DNA from: Stenotrophomonas maltophilia
GTDB taxonomy: Bacteria > Pseudomonadota > Gammaproteobacteria > Xanthomonadales > Xanthomonadaceae
NCBI RefSeq assembly: GCF_004920835.1
Contig: NZ_QFHO01000035.1
Location: 1 to 43,365 of the forward strand
Direction of reading: 5' to 3'
Length of the DNA: 43,365 nt
Both the position numbers and the translations under genes were made by a program. The notes beneath the pieces were generated by a model. It made no database searches, was not told the origin of the DNA, and saw only the letters and a program-made list of their open reading frames with translations. Shown one piece after another: positions 16,199-23,008 of the stretch. Every line of letters begins with the position of its first letter. The stretch's first letter is position 1.

Positions 16199-16864
16199 AT
16201 GAAGAAGGCAGTCGTGCTTCTCTCCGGCGGCATGGATTCAGCCGCCGTCATTGCCATGGCCCAGGAACAGGGCTTTGCCGTGCATGCCCTGAGTGTGCGT
16301 TACGGCCAGCGCCACACCTCTGAACTGGACGCCGCCGCCCGCGTGGCCAAGGCCCAGGGCGTAATCGCGCACAAGACCGTGGACGTGGACCTGCGCAGCA
16401 TCGGTGGCTCGGCGCTGACCGACGATATCGACGTGCCCGAAGCCGGCGGTGCCGGCATCCCGGTCACCTACGTACCGGCGCGCAACACCATCATGCTGTC
16501 GCTGGCCTTGGGCTGGGCCGAAGTGCTCGGTGCCAACGACATCTTCTGTGGCGTCAACGCCGTGGACTACTCCGGCTACCCGGACTGCCGCCCCGAGTTC
16601 GTGGCCGCGTTCCAGGCGCTGGCCAACTTGGCCACCAAGTCCGGCGTGGAAGGCGCGGGAATCAAAGTGCACGCACCGCTGCAGTTCCTCAGCAAGGGCC
16701 AGATCGTCAGCGAAGGCGTACGCCTGGGCGTGGACTTCGGCCTCACCGTGTCCTGCTACAACGCCGACGCCAACGGCGCCGCCTGCGGCCACTGCGACGC
16801 CTGCCGCCTGCGCGCGCAGGGCTTCACCGAGGCCGGTGTAGCCGACCCGACGCTGTACGCCTGA
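16199..16864 (+). CDS. queC: 7-cyano-7-deazaguanine synthase QueC
   Basis: ATP-dependent enzyme that converts 7-carboxy-7-deazaguanine to preQ0, the step after QueE. The 221-residue product has the PP-loop LLSGGMDSA (residues 7-15), LSVRYGQRH, the YVPARNTIML segment, CGVNAVDYSGYPDCRP, and a zinc site formed by Cys186, Cys196, Cys199 and Cys202 (CGHCDACRLR). The pair queE-queC covers two consecutive steps; queD, queF, tgt and queA are not in the window. The stop is followed after 29 bp by SMAG elements. Confidence 0.97.
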   Translation: MKKAVVLLSGGMDSAAVIAMAQEQGFAVHALSVRYGQRHTSELDAAARVAKAQGVIAHKTVDVDLRSIGGSALTDDIDVPEAGGAGIPVTYVPARNTIMLSLALGWAEVLGANDIFCGVNAVDYSGYPDCRPEFVAAFQALANLATKSGVEGAGIKVHAPLQFLSKGQIVSEGVRLGVDFGLTVSCYNADANGAACGHCDACRLRAQGFTEAGVADPTLYA

Positions 16865-16893
16865 CCGCGGATACGCCGGCAGGTTTGATTCTG

Positions 16894-16917
16894 GTAGTTG
16901 CCAACCTTGGTTGGCAC
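16894..16917 (+). repeat. SMAG-type GTAG stem-loop
   Basis: GTAGT, then TGCCAACC-TT-GGTTGGCA and C: an 8-bp stem between the convergent queC and minus-strand peptidase genes. It faces the next SMAG (16923-16943), so the two form an inverted pair. Confidence 0.8.
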
Positions 16918-16922
16918 TTCCA

Positions 16923-16943
16923 CCGGGCACGGCCCGGCGCTAC
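16923..16943 (-). repeat. SMAG-type stem-loop whose GTAG supplies a stop codon
   Basis: On the minus strand this reads GTAGCGCCGGGCCGTGCCCGG. Its TAG (16942-16940) is the stop codon of the minus-strand gene that ends here. Confidence 0.8.
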
Positions 16944-17896
16944 CGCTGCCGCAGCCACCCCGATGCCGCGATGAAGGCACGCACCGCCTCGGGATCGTTG
17001 TAGTCCAGCTCGATCATCCGCGCGATGCCCGCCTTTTCATCGGCCTGCTGCCGCATGTACTCCTGCGCGATGCGGTAGCCGGCGTAGTAGCCCACATCAC
17101 TCACCCCGAACGGATTGCGGGCGCTGTTGTACAGCCAGTTGTCGAGATTTTCCCCATCCATCTCAGCAATGAAGCGCGTGCGGATGTCCGCTTCGTGTGT
17201 TGCGCCGTAGTCGTAGAAGGGTAGTGCCGGCCGGCGCCCGCTGATGCGCTCCGCCAAATACTCGGCCACGCCCTCGCGCACCGCGTACTGGGCCAGCCTA
17301 CCCGTGGTCTCACGCTGCTGCGTGTGCACGTACTCGTGCAGGTTGTTCTGCGCGTTGTTCGCGCCCGGCCGGCTGTCGTAGAAGATCCGCAGGCGGTCGC
17401 GCATCTTCGCCGGGAGTTCGCTAACGTCCACGTGCTCATCGCCCAGCGCCATCTCCGCGCCGATCAGCACCTTGTCACCCAGCGTGGTACCACCGGTACG
17501 CAGCACGCCCACCGCGTAGGTGATGGTGGCCGGGCGCAGAGCAGGGTAGAGCGCACGGAACGCGGCCAGATCGCGCTCCAGCGAGGCACTGGCTTGCTGC
17601 GCGTTGGCGGTGAGCGGGCGTACCGAGGTCCAGAAGCGCGGCCACGCGTTCATGGCCTCGGCGTATTCGCGGGCGGTGTAGTTGCGCACCTGCATCAGCG
17701 CATGCAGTCCAGGGCTGCCCGGATCGATGTAGCGCTGCTGGACCAGCGCCACCTGACGCTCAGCATCAGGCTCGGCGCGCACCGCGTCATAGGTGGCCCA
17801 GAAGCGGCCGATATCATCGGTGACGACCTGGGACGGGGCGGCCAGTACCGAACACGGCAGCAGCAAGGCAGCAATCAGGCTGAAGGGCAGGCGCAT
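16940..17896 (-). CDS. Secreted HExxH protein, putative zinc metallopeptidase
   Basis: A 318-residue protein with a signal peptide (MRLPFSLIAALLLPCSVLAA). Residues 187-191 are HEYVH, a zinc-binding HExxH motif. EGVAEYLAE follows, with Glu212 21 residues after the second His, which fits the third ligand of a gluzincin. The arrangement resembles DUF2268-type predicted zinc proteases. Residues 121-160 contain VGVLRTGGTTLGDKVLIGAE, which resembles the strand and substrate-edge region of that group. It probably acts in the periplasm or outside the cell; the substrate is unknown. I chose ATG 17896 for the signal peptide; the frame continues upstream to 18073 through SMAG sequence. Its last residue (Arg) and stop come from a SMAG repeat, so the C-terminus may have been changed by insertion of the repeat. 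Confidence 0.75.
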   Translation of the reverse strand: MRLPFSLIAALLLPCSVLAAPSQVVTDDIGRFWATYDAVRAEPDAERQVALVQQRYIDPGSPGLHALMQVRNYTAREYAEAMNAWPRFWTSVRPLTANAQQASASLERDLAAFRALYPALRPATITYAVGVLRTGGTTLGDKVLIGAEMALGDEHVDVSELPAKMRDRLRIFYDSRPGANNAQNNLHEYVHTQQRETTGRLAQYAVREGVAEYLAERISGRRPALPFYDYGATHEADIRTRFIAEMDGENLDNWLYNSARNPFGVSDVGYYAGYRIAQEYMRQQADEKAGIARMIELDYNDPEAVRAFIAASGWLRQR

Positions 17897-17970
17897 CCGT
17901 GGCTCCGAGCGGGGATCATACCTGGGATGCGCAGGAGGCCCGGAAGGTTTAAGCGGGCTCGCCTGGCCGG

Positions 17971-17994
17971 GTAGTGCCGGCCGCTGGCCGGCAC
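17971..17994 (+). repeat. SMAG-type GTAG stem-loop
   Basis: GTAG, then TGCCGGCC-GCT-GGCCGGCA and C: an 8-bp stem in the region between the peptidase start and tRNA-Lys. Confidence 0.8.
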
Positions 17995-18035
17995 CCGCAA
18001 CACATCGGGGTTTCACCCGGCCCGGCAAAGTAGGG

Positions 18036-18041
18036 TAGAAT
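18036..18041 (+). promoter_or_regulatory. Candidate -10 of the tRNA-Lys promoter
   Basis: TAGAAT lies 33 bp before the mature tRNA 5' end and is followed by the GC-rich discriminator GCCCACCCCGCC. TTTCAC at 18011-18016 is a weak -35 with a 19-bp spacer. GC-rich discriminators are associated with stringent control of stable RNA promoters by ppGpp. Confidence 0.45.
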
Positions 18042-18074
18042 GCCCACCCCGCCGAAAGGCCGGGGAAGTGCAAT

Positions 18075-18150
18075 GGGCCGTTAGCTCAGTCGGTAGAGCA
18101 GAAGACTTTTAATCTTTTGGTCGAAGGTTCGAATCCTTCACGGCCCACCA
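18075..18150 (+). tRNA. tRNA-Lys(TTT)
   Basis: A 76-nt gene with encoded CCA. The acceptor arm GGGCCGT (18075-18081) pairs with ACGGCCC (18140-18146), followed by discriminator A and CCA. The D arm contains TTAGCTCAGTCGGTAGAGC. The anticodon stem is GAAGA/TCTTT with loop CTTTTAA and anticodon TTT at 18108-18110. The T arm contains GGTTCGAATCC. It reads AAA and AAG lysine codons. A strong intrinsic terminator follows at 18179-18205. Confidence 0.98.
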
Positions 18151-18178
18151 TTGCATCCAGTGACCCAGGTCATTCAGG

Positions 18179-18205
18179 AAGGCACCGCCAAGCGGTGCCT
18201 TTTTT
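18179..18205 (+). terminator. Rho-independent terminator after tRNA-Lys
   Basis: AAGGCACCGC (18179-18188), loop CAA, GCGGTGCCTT (18192-18201), a perfect 10-bp GC-rich stem that runs into six consecutive T residues (18200-18205). This is the only textbook intrinsic terminator I found in the window. Confidence 0.93.
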
Positions 18206-18225
18206 GTTGCCCTGGTCCAGTGCCT

Positions 18226-18543
18226 CTACTTCGTCCGCATTCCCTTGGCTTTTGCGGCTGCTGCGTCGGCAGCCTCCTGTGCGGCCGTTGCTGCCGCATT
18301 CGCGGAACGCGCCGCTTCCGCTTGAGCCGCCTCGAAGTCTGCCCGGCGCTGCGCGCTGATCCGGCGTTCCAGTTCTGCAGATGCGACGAAGCTTTCCGGA
18401 TACTTCGAGGCACAGGCCTGTTGCACCAGTTGTACCGCACGGTCGGACAGGCCGGGTTGGATGTTGCCGAGCAAGCAGTCAGCATACGGTGCAGATGCAG
18501 CGGGGCCTGCAGCCAGCGCTGTGATGACCAGGGCATTCAACAT
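18226..18543 (-). CDS. Small secreted protein of unknown function
   Basis: A 105-residue protein with a short signal peptide (MLNALVITALAAGPAASA) and an excellent Shine-Dalgarno (AAGGAGG) 6 nt before ATG 18543. The mature part has two cysteines (YADCLLGNIQ and VQQACASKYP) about 20 residues apart, followed by an Ala-rich, charged helix (residues 55-100) predicted to be coiled-coil-like. The short two-Cys module, C-L-L followed about 20 residues on by a C-x-x-K-Y-P, is familiar from small Xanthomonadaceae proteins of unknown function. It converges on tRNA-Lys. Confidence 0.75.
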   Translation of the reverse strand: MLNALVITALAAGPAASAPYADCLLGNIQPGLSDRAVQLVQQACASKYPESFVASAELERRISAQRRADFEAAQAEAARSANAAATAAQEAADAAAAKAKGMRTK

Positions 18544-18741
18544 GCGTACCTCCTTGTAGGTTTCGATTGGACTACGGTGCGGTCTGGCCCGAGTATGGCC
18601 CCGTTCGTGGTGCAGGTGTTCCCCTCATCCACGCAGGGCTTGGATCTACTGAGCATCTGGCAGCGGTAGCGAGCATGCCGAAACCGCCAACGCGCCGGCC
18701 CTGACGCTATGCTCGGCATCTTTCCCAGGATGGCTTACCCC

Positions 18742-19593
18742 ATGCGCTTGATCGTGCTGTCGCTTCTGCTGTCCGCTATCACCGTCGCGCCCCTGATGGC
18801 CGCCGAAACTGCACCGCCCGCGCTGGCCGCTGCCGCAGCCCCACTGGTGATCGGCGAGACCTTCAGCATTGAATCGAAGGCGCTGGGCGAAACCCGCCGC
18901 ATCAACGTCTATCGCCCGCAGCCGTGGGGCCTGGATCCGAAAGCGCCGTTGCCGGTGCTGTACATGGCCGATGGCGGCATCGGCGAGGACTTCCTGCATG
19001 TGGCCGGGCTGGTGCAGGTGTTGACCGGCAACGGCAGCATGCGCCCGTTCCTGCTGGTCGGCATCGAAAACACCGAGCGTCGCCGCGACATGACCGGCCC
19101 CAGCAACGACCCGCAGGACCAGAAGATCGCGCCGCGCATCGGTGGATCGGCGGCCTACCGCCGCTTCCTGCGCGATGAGCTGATGCCGCAGGTGCGTCTG
19201 CGCTACCCGACCACCGACGAGCGTGCGCTGATTGGTGAATCGCTGGCCGGCCTGTTCGTGATCGAGACGCTGCTGCAGGAACCGACACTGTTCAACAGCT
19301 ACATCGCGCTGGACCCCAGCCTGTGGTGGAACCGGGGCACGATGCTGGCCGCTGCGGCCAAGCAGCTGCCGGCTGTGACGCGCGCGCAGCCCCGTGTGTT
19401 CCTGGCCAGCAGCGGACAGCCGGAACTGGCCGCATCCACTGCGCGACTGGCCGAGTTGCTGCAGCAGGCTTCGCCGTCGCCGCTGATGAAGTACCTGCCG
19501 CTGCCTGAGGAAACCCACGCCACGATCTATCACCCGGCCGCCCTGCAGGCGCTGCGCACGCTGTTCCCGGCGCCGCCGCCGGCCTCGCCCTGA
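18742..19593 (+). CDS. Secreted alpha/beta hydrolase of the esterase D/enterochelin-esterase-like family
   Basis: A 283-residue putative esterase (PF00756-like) with a signal peptide (MRLIVLSLLLSAITVAPLMA). The N-terminal strands contain ETRRINVYRPQ and LPVLYMADGG. The nucleophile elbow is GESLAG with Ser167, followed by the YIALDPSLWWNRG segment typical of this family; EETHATIYHPA near the C-terminus carries the probable catalytic His. Possible substrates are short-chain esters or siderophore esters; none is indicated by context. The start at 18742 is preferred to 18730 or 18709 because it begins the signal sequence. A related esterase gene follows 84 bp downstream. Confidence 0.87.
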   Translation: MRLIVLSLLLSAITVAPLMAAETAPPALAAAAAPLVIGETFSIESKALGETRRINVYRPQPWGLDPKAPLPVLYMADGGIGEDFLHVAGLVQVLTGNGSMRPFLLVGIENTERRRDMTGPSNDPQDQKIAPRIGGSAAYRRFLRDELMPQVRLRYPTTDERALIGESLAGLFVIETLLQEPTLFNSYIALDPSLWWNRGTMLAAAAKQLPAVTRAQPRVFLASSGQPELAASTARLAELLQQASPSPLMKYLPLPEETHATIYHPAALQALRTLFPAPPPASP

Positions 19594-19677
19594 CCCGGCG
19601 TGGCACTGCATCGCACGACGTGTGAGGATGCGGTAGCGGCGCCACCCGGGTGCGCCGCCCGCAACGGGAGAGCGTGG

Positions 19678-20616
19678 ATGCAGCGTGTGCGTGGATGGAG
19701 TGTGGCGGCCTGCCTGGCCGTGAGTGGCTGCGCGATGTCGGTGGCGCCACCGGCAACGCAAAGTGACGCGAAGGAAAGCGCGGCAGCCGCCGTGCCGGGC
19801 GTGGTGCTGCCAGATACCGAAGCATTGCGCGTGCACGATCCTGTGGGCCGCGATTACCCGATCTGGGTGGCGCTGCCGGCCGACTATGCCGCACACCCTG
19901 AGAAGCACTATCCGGTGCTGTACGTGACCGATGCGCTTTACAGCTTCCCGCTGGTGCGCAGCGTGCGCAATCTGGTGGGGCAGCAGGGTATCAACATCGA
20001 GAATTTCATCCTGGTTGGGCTGCCACCGCAGGAAGGCCTGACCTCGAAGCAGAGTCGCTCGCGCGACTACACGCCCAGTAATCCGGCGCGTACTGCTGAG
20101 GGCTATTACAGCGATGACGTCACCTACGGCGGTGCCGCGCACTATCGTGATTTCCTGGCGGCACAGGTGCTGCCGATGGTCGATGCGCGTTATCGCACCG
20201 ACCCCGCCCGGCGCCTGTTCGCCGGCCATTCCTATGGTGCGCTGTTCGGCGCCTACGTGCTGACCACGCAACCCGACATGTTCAGCACCTACATCCTGTC
20301 GAGTCCTTCGTTGTGGTTCGACCAGCTTCTGCTGCCGCGCATGCAGGATGCTGCCGTGATTCCGGTGCAGCCCACGCGCGTGCTGCTGTCGGTGGGCAGC
20401 TACGAGACGGACAAGCCAGGGCCGCGCTATTCAACAGGCAACGACATGCTGCGGCAGACCGCGGACTTCACCACCCAGCTGCAGCGCAGTGGCCGCAAGC
20501 TGCAGGTGGACAACGTGGTGATCGACGGCGAGGACCATCTCACGGTCTACCCACGGGTGATCACTCGTGCACTGCTGGAGGTGATGCCGGGCGAAGGGCC
20601 GTACACCGGCGGTTGA
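19678..20616 (+). CDS. Putative esterase lipoprotein (esterase D/IroE-like)
   Basis: A 312-residue protein with a lipoprotein signal peptide; lipobox VSGC gives lipidated Cys18. The fold matches the preceding gene: YPIWVALPADY, YPVLYVTDALYSF, nucleophile elbow GHSYGA with Ser185, YILSSPSLWFDQ, and GEDHLTVYP with the probable catalytic His. ATG 19678 is supported by GGGAG seven bases upstream; the frame is open further upstream to 19600 but lacks signal features. The two genes look like an old tandem duplication in which one product is exported and the other anchored. A palindrome (20627-20647) follows the stop. Confidence 0.87.
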   Translation: MQRVRGWSVAACLAVSGCAMSVAPPATQSDAKESAAAAVPGVVLPDTEALRVHDPVGRDYPIWVALPADYAAHPEKHYPVLYVTDALYSFPLVRSVRNLVGQQGINIENFILVGLPPQEGLTSKQSRSRDYTPSNPARTAEGYYSDDVTYGGAAHYRDFLAAQVLPMVDARYRTDPARRLFAGHSYGALFGAYVLTTQPDMFSTYILSSPSLWFDQLLLPRMQDAAVIPVQPTRVLLSVGSYETDKPGPRYSTGNDMLRQTADFTTQLQRSGRKLQVDNVVIDGEDHLTVYPRVITRALLEVMPGEGPYTGG

Positions 20617-20626
20617 TGGCCGGTCG

Positions 20627-20647
20627 CATCCACGCCATGCGTGGATG
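20627..20647. repeat. Perfect 9-bp hairpin between convergent genes
   Basis: CATCCACGC (20627-20635), loop CAT, GCGTGGATG (20639-20647), lying 10 bp after the esterase stop and 6 bp before the end of the convergent receiver gene. Its core is the same as the SMAG-type element at 8090-8117 and the hairpin at 28554-28576. It could act as a bidirectional mRNA 3' end. Confidence 0.7.
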
Positions 20648-20653
20648 ATTGCC

Positions 20654-21079
20654 TCAGGCCGCGCTGGCCTGCGGCGGCGGCATCAACGTGGCATCCGCCG
20701 CATGGCGGAAACACAGGCGGATGGCATCGAGCAGCTCGCTCATGCTGTACGGCTTGGGCAGGAAGTGGATGCCCTCCCGCAACTGCGGCAGCACGCGGTG
20801 CTGGTCCATGCCGGAGGTTACCAGGATCGGCAGCTGCGGCAGGTGCTCGCGCACGCGGTTGGCGGTTTCGATGCCGCTGATGCCGCCCAGGCAGACGTCG
20901 GTGAACAGCAGGTCGAACGGTTCGCCGGCGTTGAGCAGGCCCAGTGCGGCCTCGGCGCTGCTGACAGCGGTGACCTGGCAGGCCTGGCTTTCCAGGGCGA
21001 GACGACTGAGTTCCTGGGTTTCCTCGGCGTCCTCGATCAGCAGGACGCGCGGTTCCACAAAGCGCTTGGACAGCAACAT
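20654..21079 (-). CDS. Stand-alone response-regulator receiver domain
   Basis: A 141-residue protein consisting of one REC domain. The acidic pocket is Glu16/Asp17 (VLLIEDAEE), the phosphoacceptor is Asp61 (LLFTDVCLGG), the switch residue is Thr88 (ILVTSG), and the conserved Lys is Lys109 (FLPKPYS). No DNA-binding or enzymatic output domain follows, only a short PPPQASAA tail, so it probably acts by protein-protein contact, like CheY-type or hybrid-kinase-associated receivers. No histidine kinase is adjacent. The start at 21079 gives a short N-terminal extension before the first strand. Confidence 0.88.
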   Translation of the reverse strand: MLLSKRFVEPRVLLIEDAEETQELSRLALESQACQVTAVSSAEAALGLLNAGEPFDLLFTDVCLGGISGIETANRVREHLPQLPILVTSGMDQHRVLPQLREGIHFLPKPYSMSELLDAIRLCFRHAADATLMPPPQASAA

Positions 21080-21173
21080 GACGCGGCAACTCCGGACAAC
21101 AGGGGGAGCGAAAGGCGCGCAAGTATGCGCAAGCCGGTAGTGATCCCGGCGTGCACGGCAAGCTAAGTGGGCG

Positions 21174-21941
21174 TTACAACCGCGACTGGCGCCGGCGACG
21201 CACGTGCCAGGCCAGGATCGTGACCGCGAGCAGGGCCGTGCCGATGCGCAGGCCGGTAGCCTGCCAGCCCAGTGCAACGGCATCATCGAGGCTGAACACA
21301 TTCCAGGCCAGGTTCATCGAAACGTGCAGGACCAGGCCGCACCACAGGGTGTCGCCGTCCAGGTGATCAAGCCAAGCGAAGATGAAGCCGCCGAACGCGA
21401 TGACCGCGCCAATGAACAACGCGATGCCGCCACCGTCGAACCCACCGAAGCCGAGCCAGTGCACCATGCCGAACAGCACCGCCTGCGGCAGCGCGAGCAG
21501 CGGCCACGGGCCGCGCACGATCTTCACCAGCAACACGAAGCCGAGGCCGCGGAACAGCACTTCCTCGGCCAGCGGGAACAGCACGGCCAGCATCGTGGCG
21601 TCCAGCGCGGTCAGCGCCGTGTTCGGGGTGCCGAGCAGCGCCAGTCCCAGCCAGCAGGGGAGGCTGGCCAGCAGCACCCACGTCGGACCGCGCCAGCCGT
21701 TTCCACGTAGGCCGAGGCTGGCCAGCAGGCCAATGCCGCGGGGTCGCAGCAGCGTAGCCAGCAGCAGCGCAACCAGTACTGCCAGTGCGTTGTCCAGCAG
21801 GCTGCCGCCATAGGGCATGGGCAGGGCGGGAATGGGAGTTCCTGCGGCTGCGGCGATATCGCGCAGGTTCAGGCCCAGGCCAACGCCCAGCAGGACCAGC
21901 AACAGACGTGTGGCGGTGGGCAAGCGGGACAACACTGTCAT
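21174..21941 (-). CDS. CPBP family intramembrane metalloprotease
   Basis: A 255-residue polytopic membrane protein with about seven or eight hydrophobic segments. The CPBP (Abi/CAAX protease-like) motifs are intact: EEVLFRG (126-132, EExxxR), FGMVHW (157-162, with His161) and HVSMN (206-210). Bacterial members are membrane-embedded proteases or scaffold-like proteins, some linked to bacteriocin self-immunity; no peptide gene is adjacent here. The start at ATG 21941 is chosen because the first hydrophobic segment follows directly; an upstream frame extends to 22085. Confidence 0.88.
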   Translation of the reverse strand: MTVLSRLPTATRLLLVLLGVGLGLNLRDIAAAAGTPIPALPMPYGGSLLDNALAVLVALLLATLLRPRGIGLLASLGLRGNGWRGPTWVLLASLPCWLGLALLGTPNTALTALDATMLAVLFPLAEEVLFRGLGFVLLVKIVRGPWPLLALPQAVLFGMVHWLGFGGFDGGGIALFIGAVIAFGGFIFAWLDHLDGDTLWCGLVLHVSMNLAWNVFSLDDAVALGWQATGLRIGTALLAVTILAWHVRRRRQSRL

Positions 21942-22084
21942 GTACGCACTCCCTGCGGGACAAGTCCGCAGTGTCGGGCCTTTCGGCAATACCGGCACGC
22001 GCCGGAAGTCCCTGTGCCTTCGGTCATGCGTTGCCGCACAGTCATCACCGCGCAGGTACAGTCGATGCCAGACCGACAGGAGCA

Positions 22085-22408
22085 ATGCCGATGCTGTGCC
22101 CCGTGTGCAAGACCCAGACCCTGCAGATGGCCGAACGCCATGGCATCGAGATCGACTACTGCCCGAGCTGCCGTGGTGTATGGCTGGATCGTGGCGAACT
22201 CGACAAGATCATCGAGCGCGCCACTGACGGTGCAGGTGCCGCCATGCCGCCGCCAGCGCCTGTGCAACCGCAGGCCGCTCCGCCGCCGGTGATGCATCGC
22301 GATACCCGTCATCTCGGCCAGCGCCATGATGACAACCGTGGCCAGTACAGCCAGGGCTACAAGAAAAAGAAGAAGGAGAGCTTCCTCTCCGAACTGTTCG
22401 ATTTCTGA
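22085..22408 (+). CDS. Zinc-ribbon (TFIIB-type) protein
   Basis: A 107-residue protein with an N-terminal zinc ribbon: Cys5-x2-Cys8 (CPVC) and Cys26-x2-Cys29 (CPSC), followed by RGVWLDRGELDKIIE, the signature of the zf-TFIIB family. Residues 52-75 are Pro/Ala-rich, and the C-terminus is basic and then hydrophobic (KKKKKESFLSELFDF). Function unknown. A Shine-Dalgarno AGGAG precedes ATG 22085, with an alternative ATG at 22091. The gene ends 6 bp before the convergent GNAT gene. Confidence 0.88.
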   Translation: MPMLCPVCKTQTLQMAERHGIEIDYCPSCRGVWLDRGELDKIIERATDGAGAAMPPPAPVQPQAAPPPVMHRDTRHLGQRHDDNRGQYSQGYKKKKKESFLSELFDF

Positions 22409-22414
22409 CGCTGC

Positions 22415-22927
22415 TCAGGGCCGGCGCAGGATGAATTCGCGGTCGCGGCTGTCGCCGACGATGAAATCGTACTCGCCGACCCTGCTGCAGCCGTAACGCG
22501 CATAGAAGCGCTGCGCGCCGAAGTTCTCTTCCCACACGCCCACCCACAGGGTGCGGCGGTGCGGCTGGTCCAGCCAGGCCATGAACTCATCCATCATGCG
22601 TGCACCATGGCCGCCGTTCTGGTGTGCGGCCAGGATGTAGAACCGCTTCAGTTCGATGTCGCCCTCGCGTGCATCGGCATGCGGCAGGGTATTGGCGCCG
22701 GCGGCGAGATAGCCGACTACCGAGTCACCGTCCATCAGCAACCAGACCGCACTGCGCGGATCGGACAGTTCGGCCCGCTGCGGTGCGATGCCGTAGTGCG
22801 CCTGCAGGAAATCGTGCAGATCATGCGGTGGGTACGAGTCGCCCCAGGTCTCGGTGTAGGTGGCGATGGCGATCACCGACAGCGCGTCGGCGTCGGCGAG
22901 GGTGGCGCGGCGGATCTGCAACGACAT
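22415..22927 (-). CDS. GNAT family N-acetyltransferase (paralogue of the gene at 2580)
   Basis: A 170-residue acetyltransferase. Motif A is LKRFYILAAHQNGGHGARMM (about residues 88-107), and motif B contains WEENFGAQRFYARYGC and GEYDF. It matches the GNAT at 2580-3101 along its whole length, including the YPPHDL, AVWLL, VGVW and EFILRR segments. The start at 22927 (MSLQIRRA) corresponds to the start of the paralogue; an in-frame ATG at 22969 would add 14 residues without similarity. Substrate unknown. Confidence 0.9.
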   Translation of the reverse strand: MSLQIRRATLADADALSVIAIATYTETWGDSYPPHDLHDFLQAHYGIAPQRAELSDPRSAVWLLMDGDSVVGYLAAGANTLPHADAREGDIELKRFYILAAHQNGGHGARMMDEFMAWLDQPHRRTLWVGVWEENFGAQRFYARYGCSRVGEYDFIVGDSRDREFILRRP

Positions 22928-23008
22928 GGCGGTGCCTGCATTGGAACGTGGCGCAGTGTAGCCGGCCACGGCGGCTGCCGGGGCTGGCCACTGCTCACGT
23001 AACGCTGC

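Noticed and set aside
17897..18073. N-terminal extension of the HExxH protein
   Set aside because: It would place the signal peptide 59 residues inside the protein and includes SMAG sequence.
21174..22408. Defence or bacteriocin-immunity island around the CPBP protease and zinc-ribbon protein
   Set aside because: No peptide precursor, transporter, nuclease or mobile element is adjacent, and base composition matches the neighbours.
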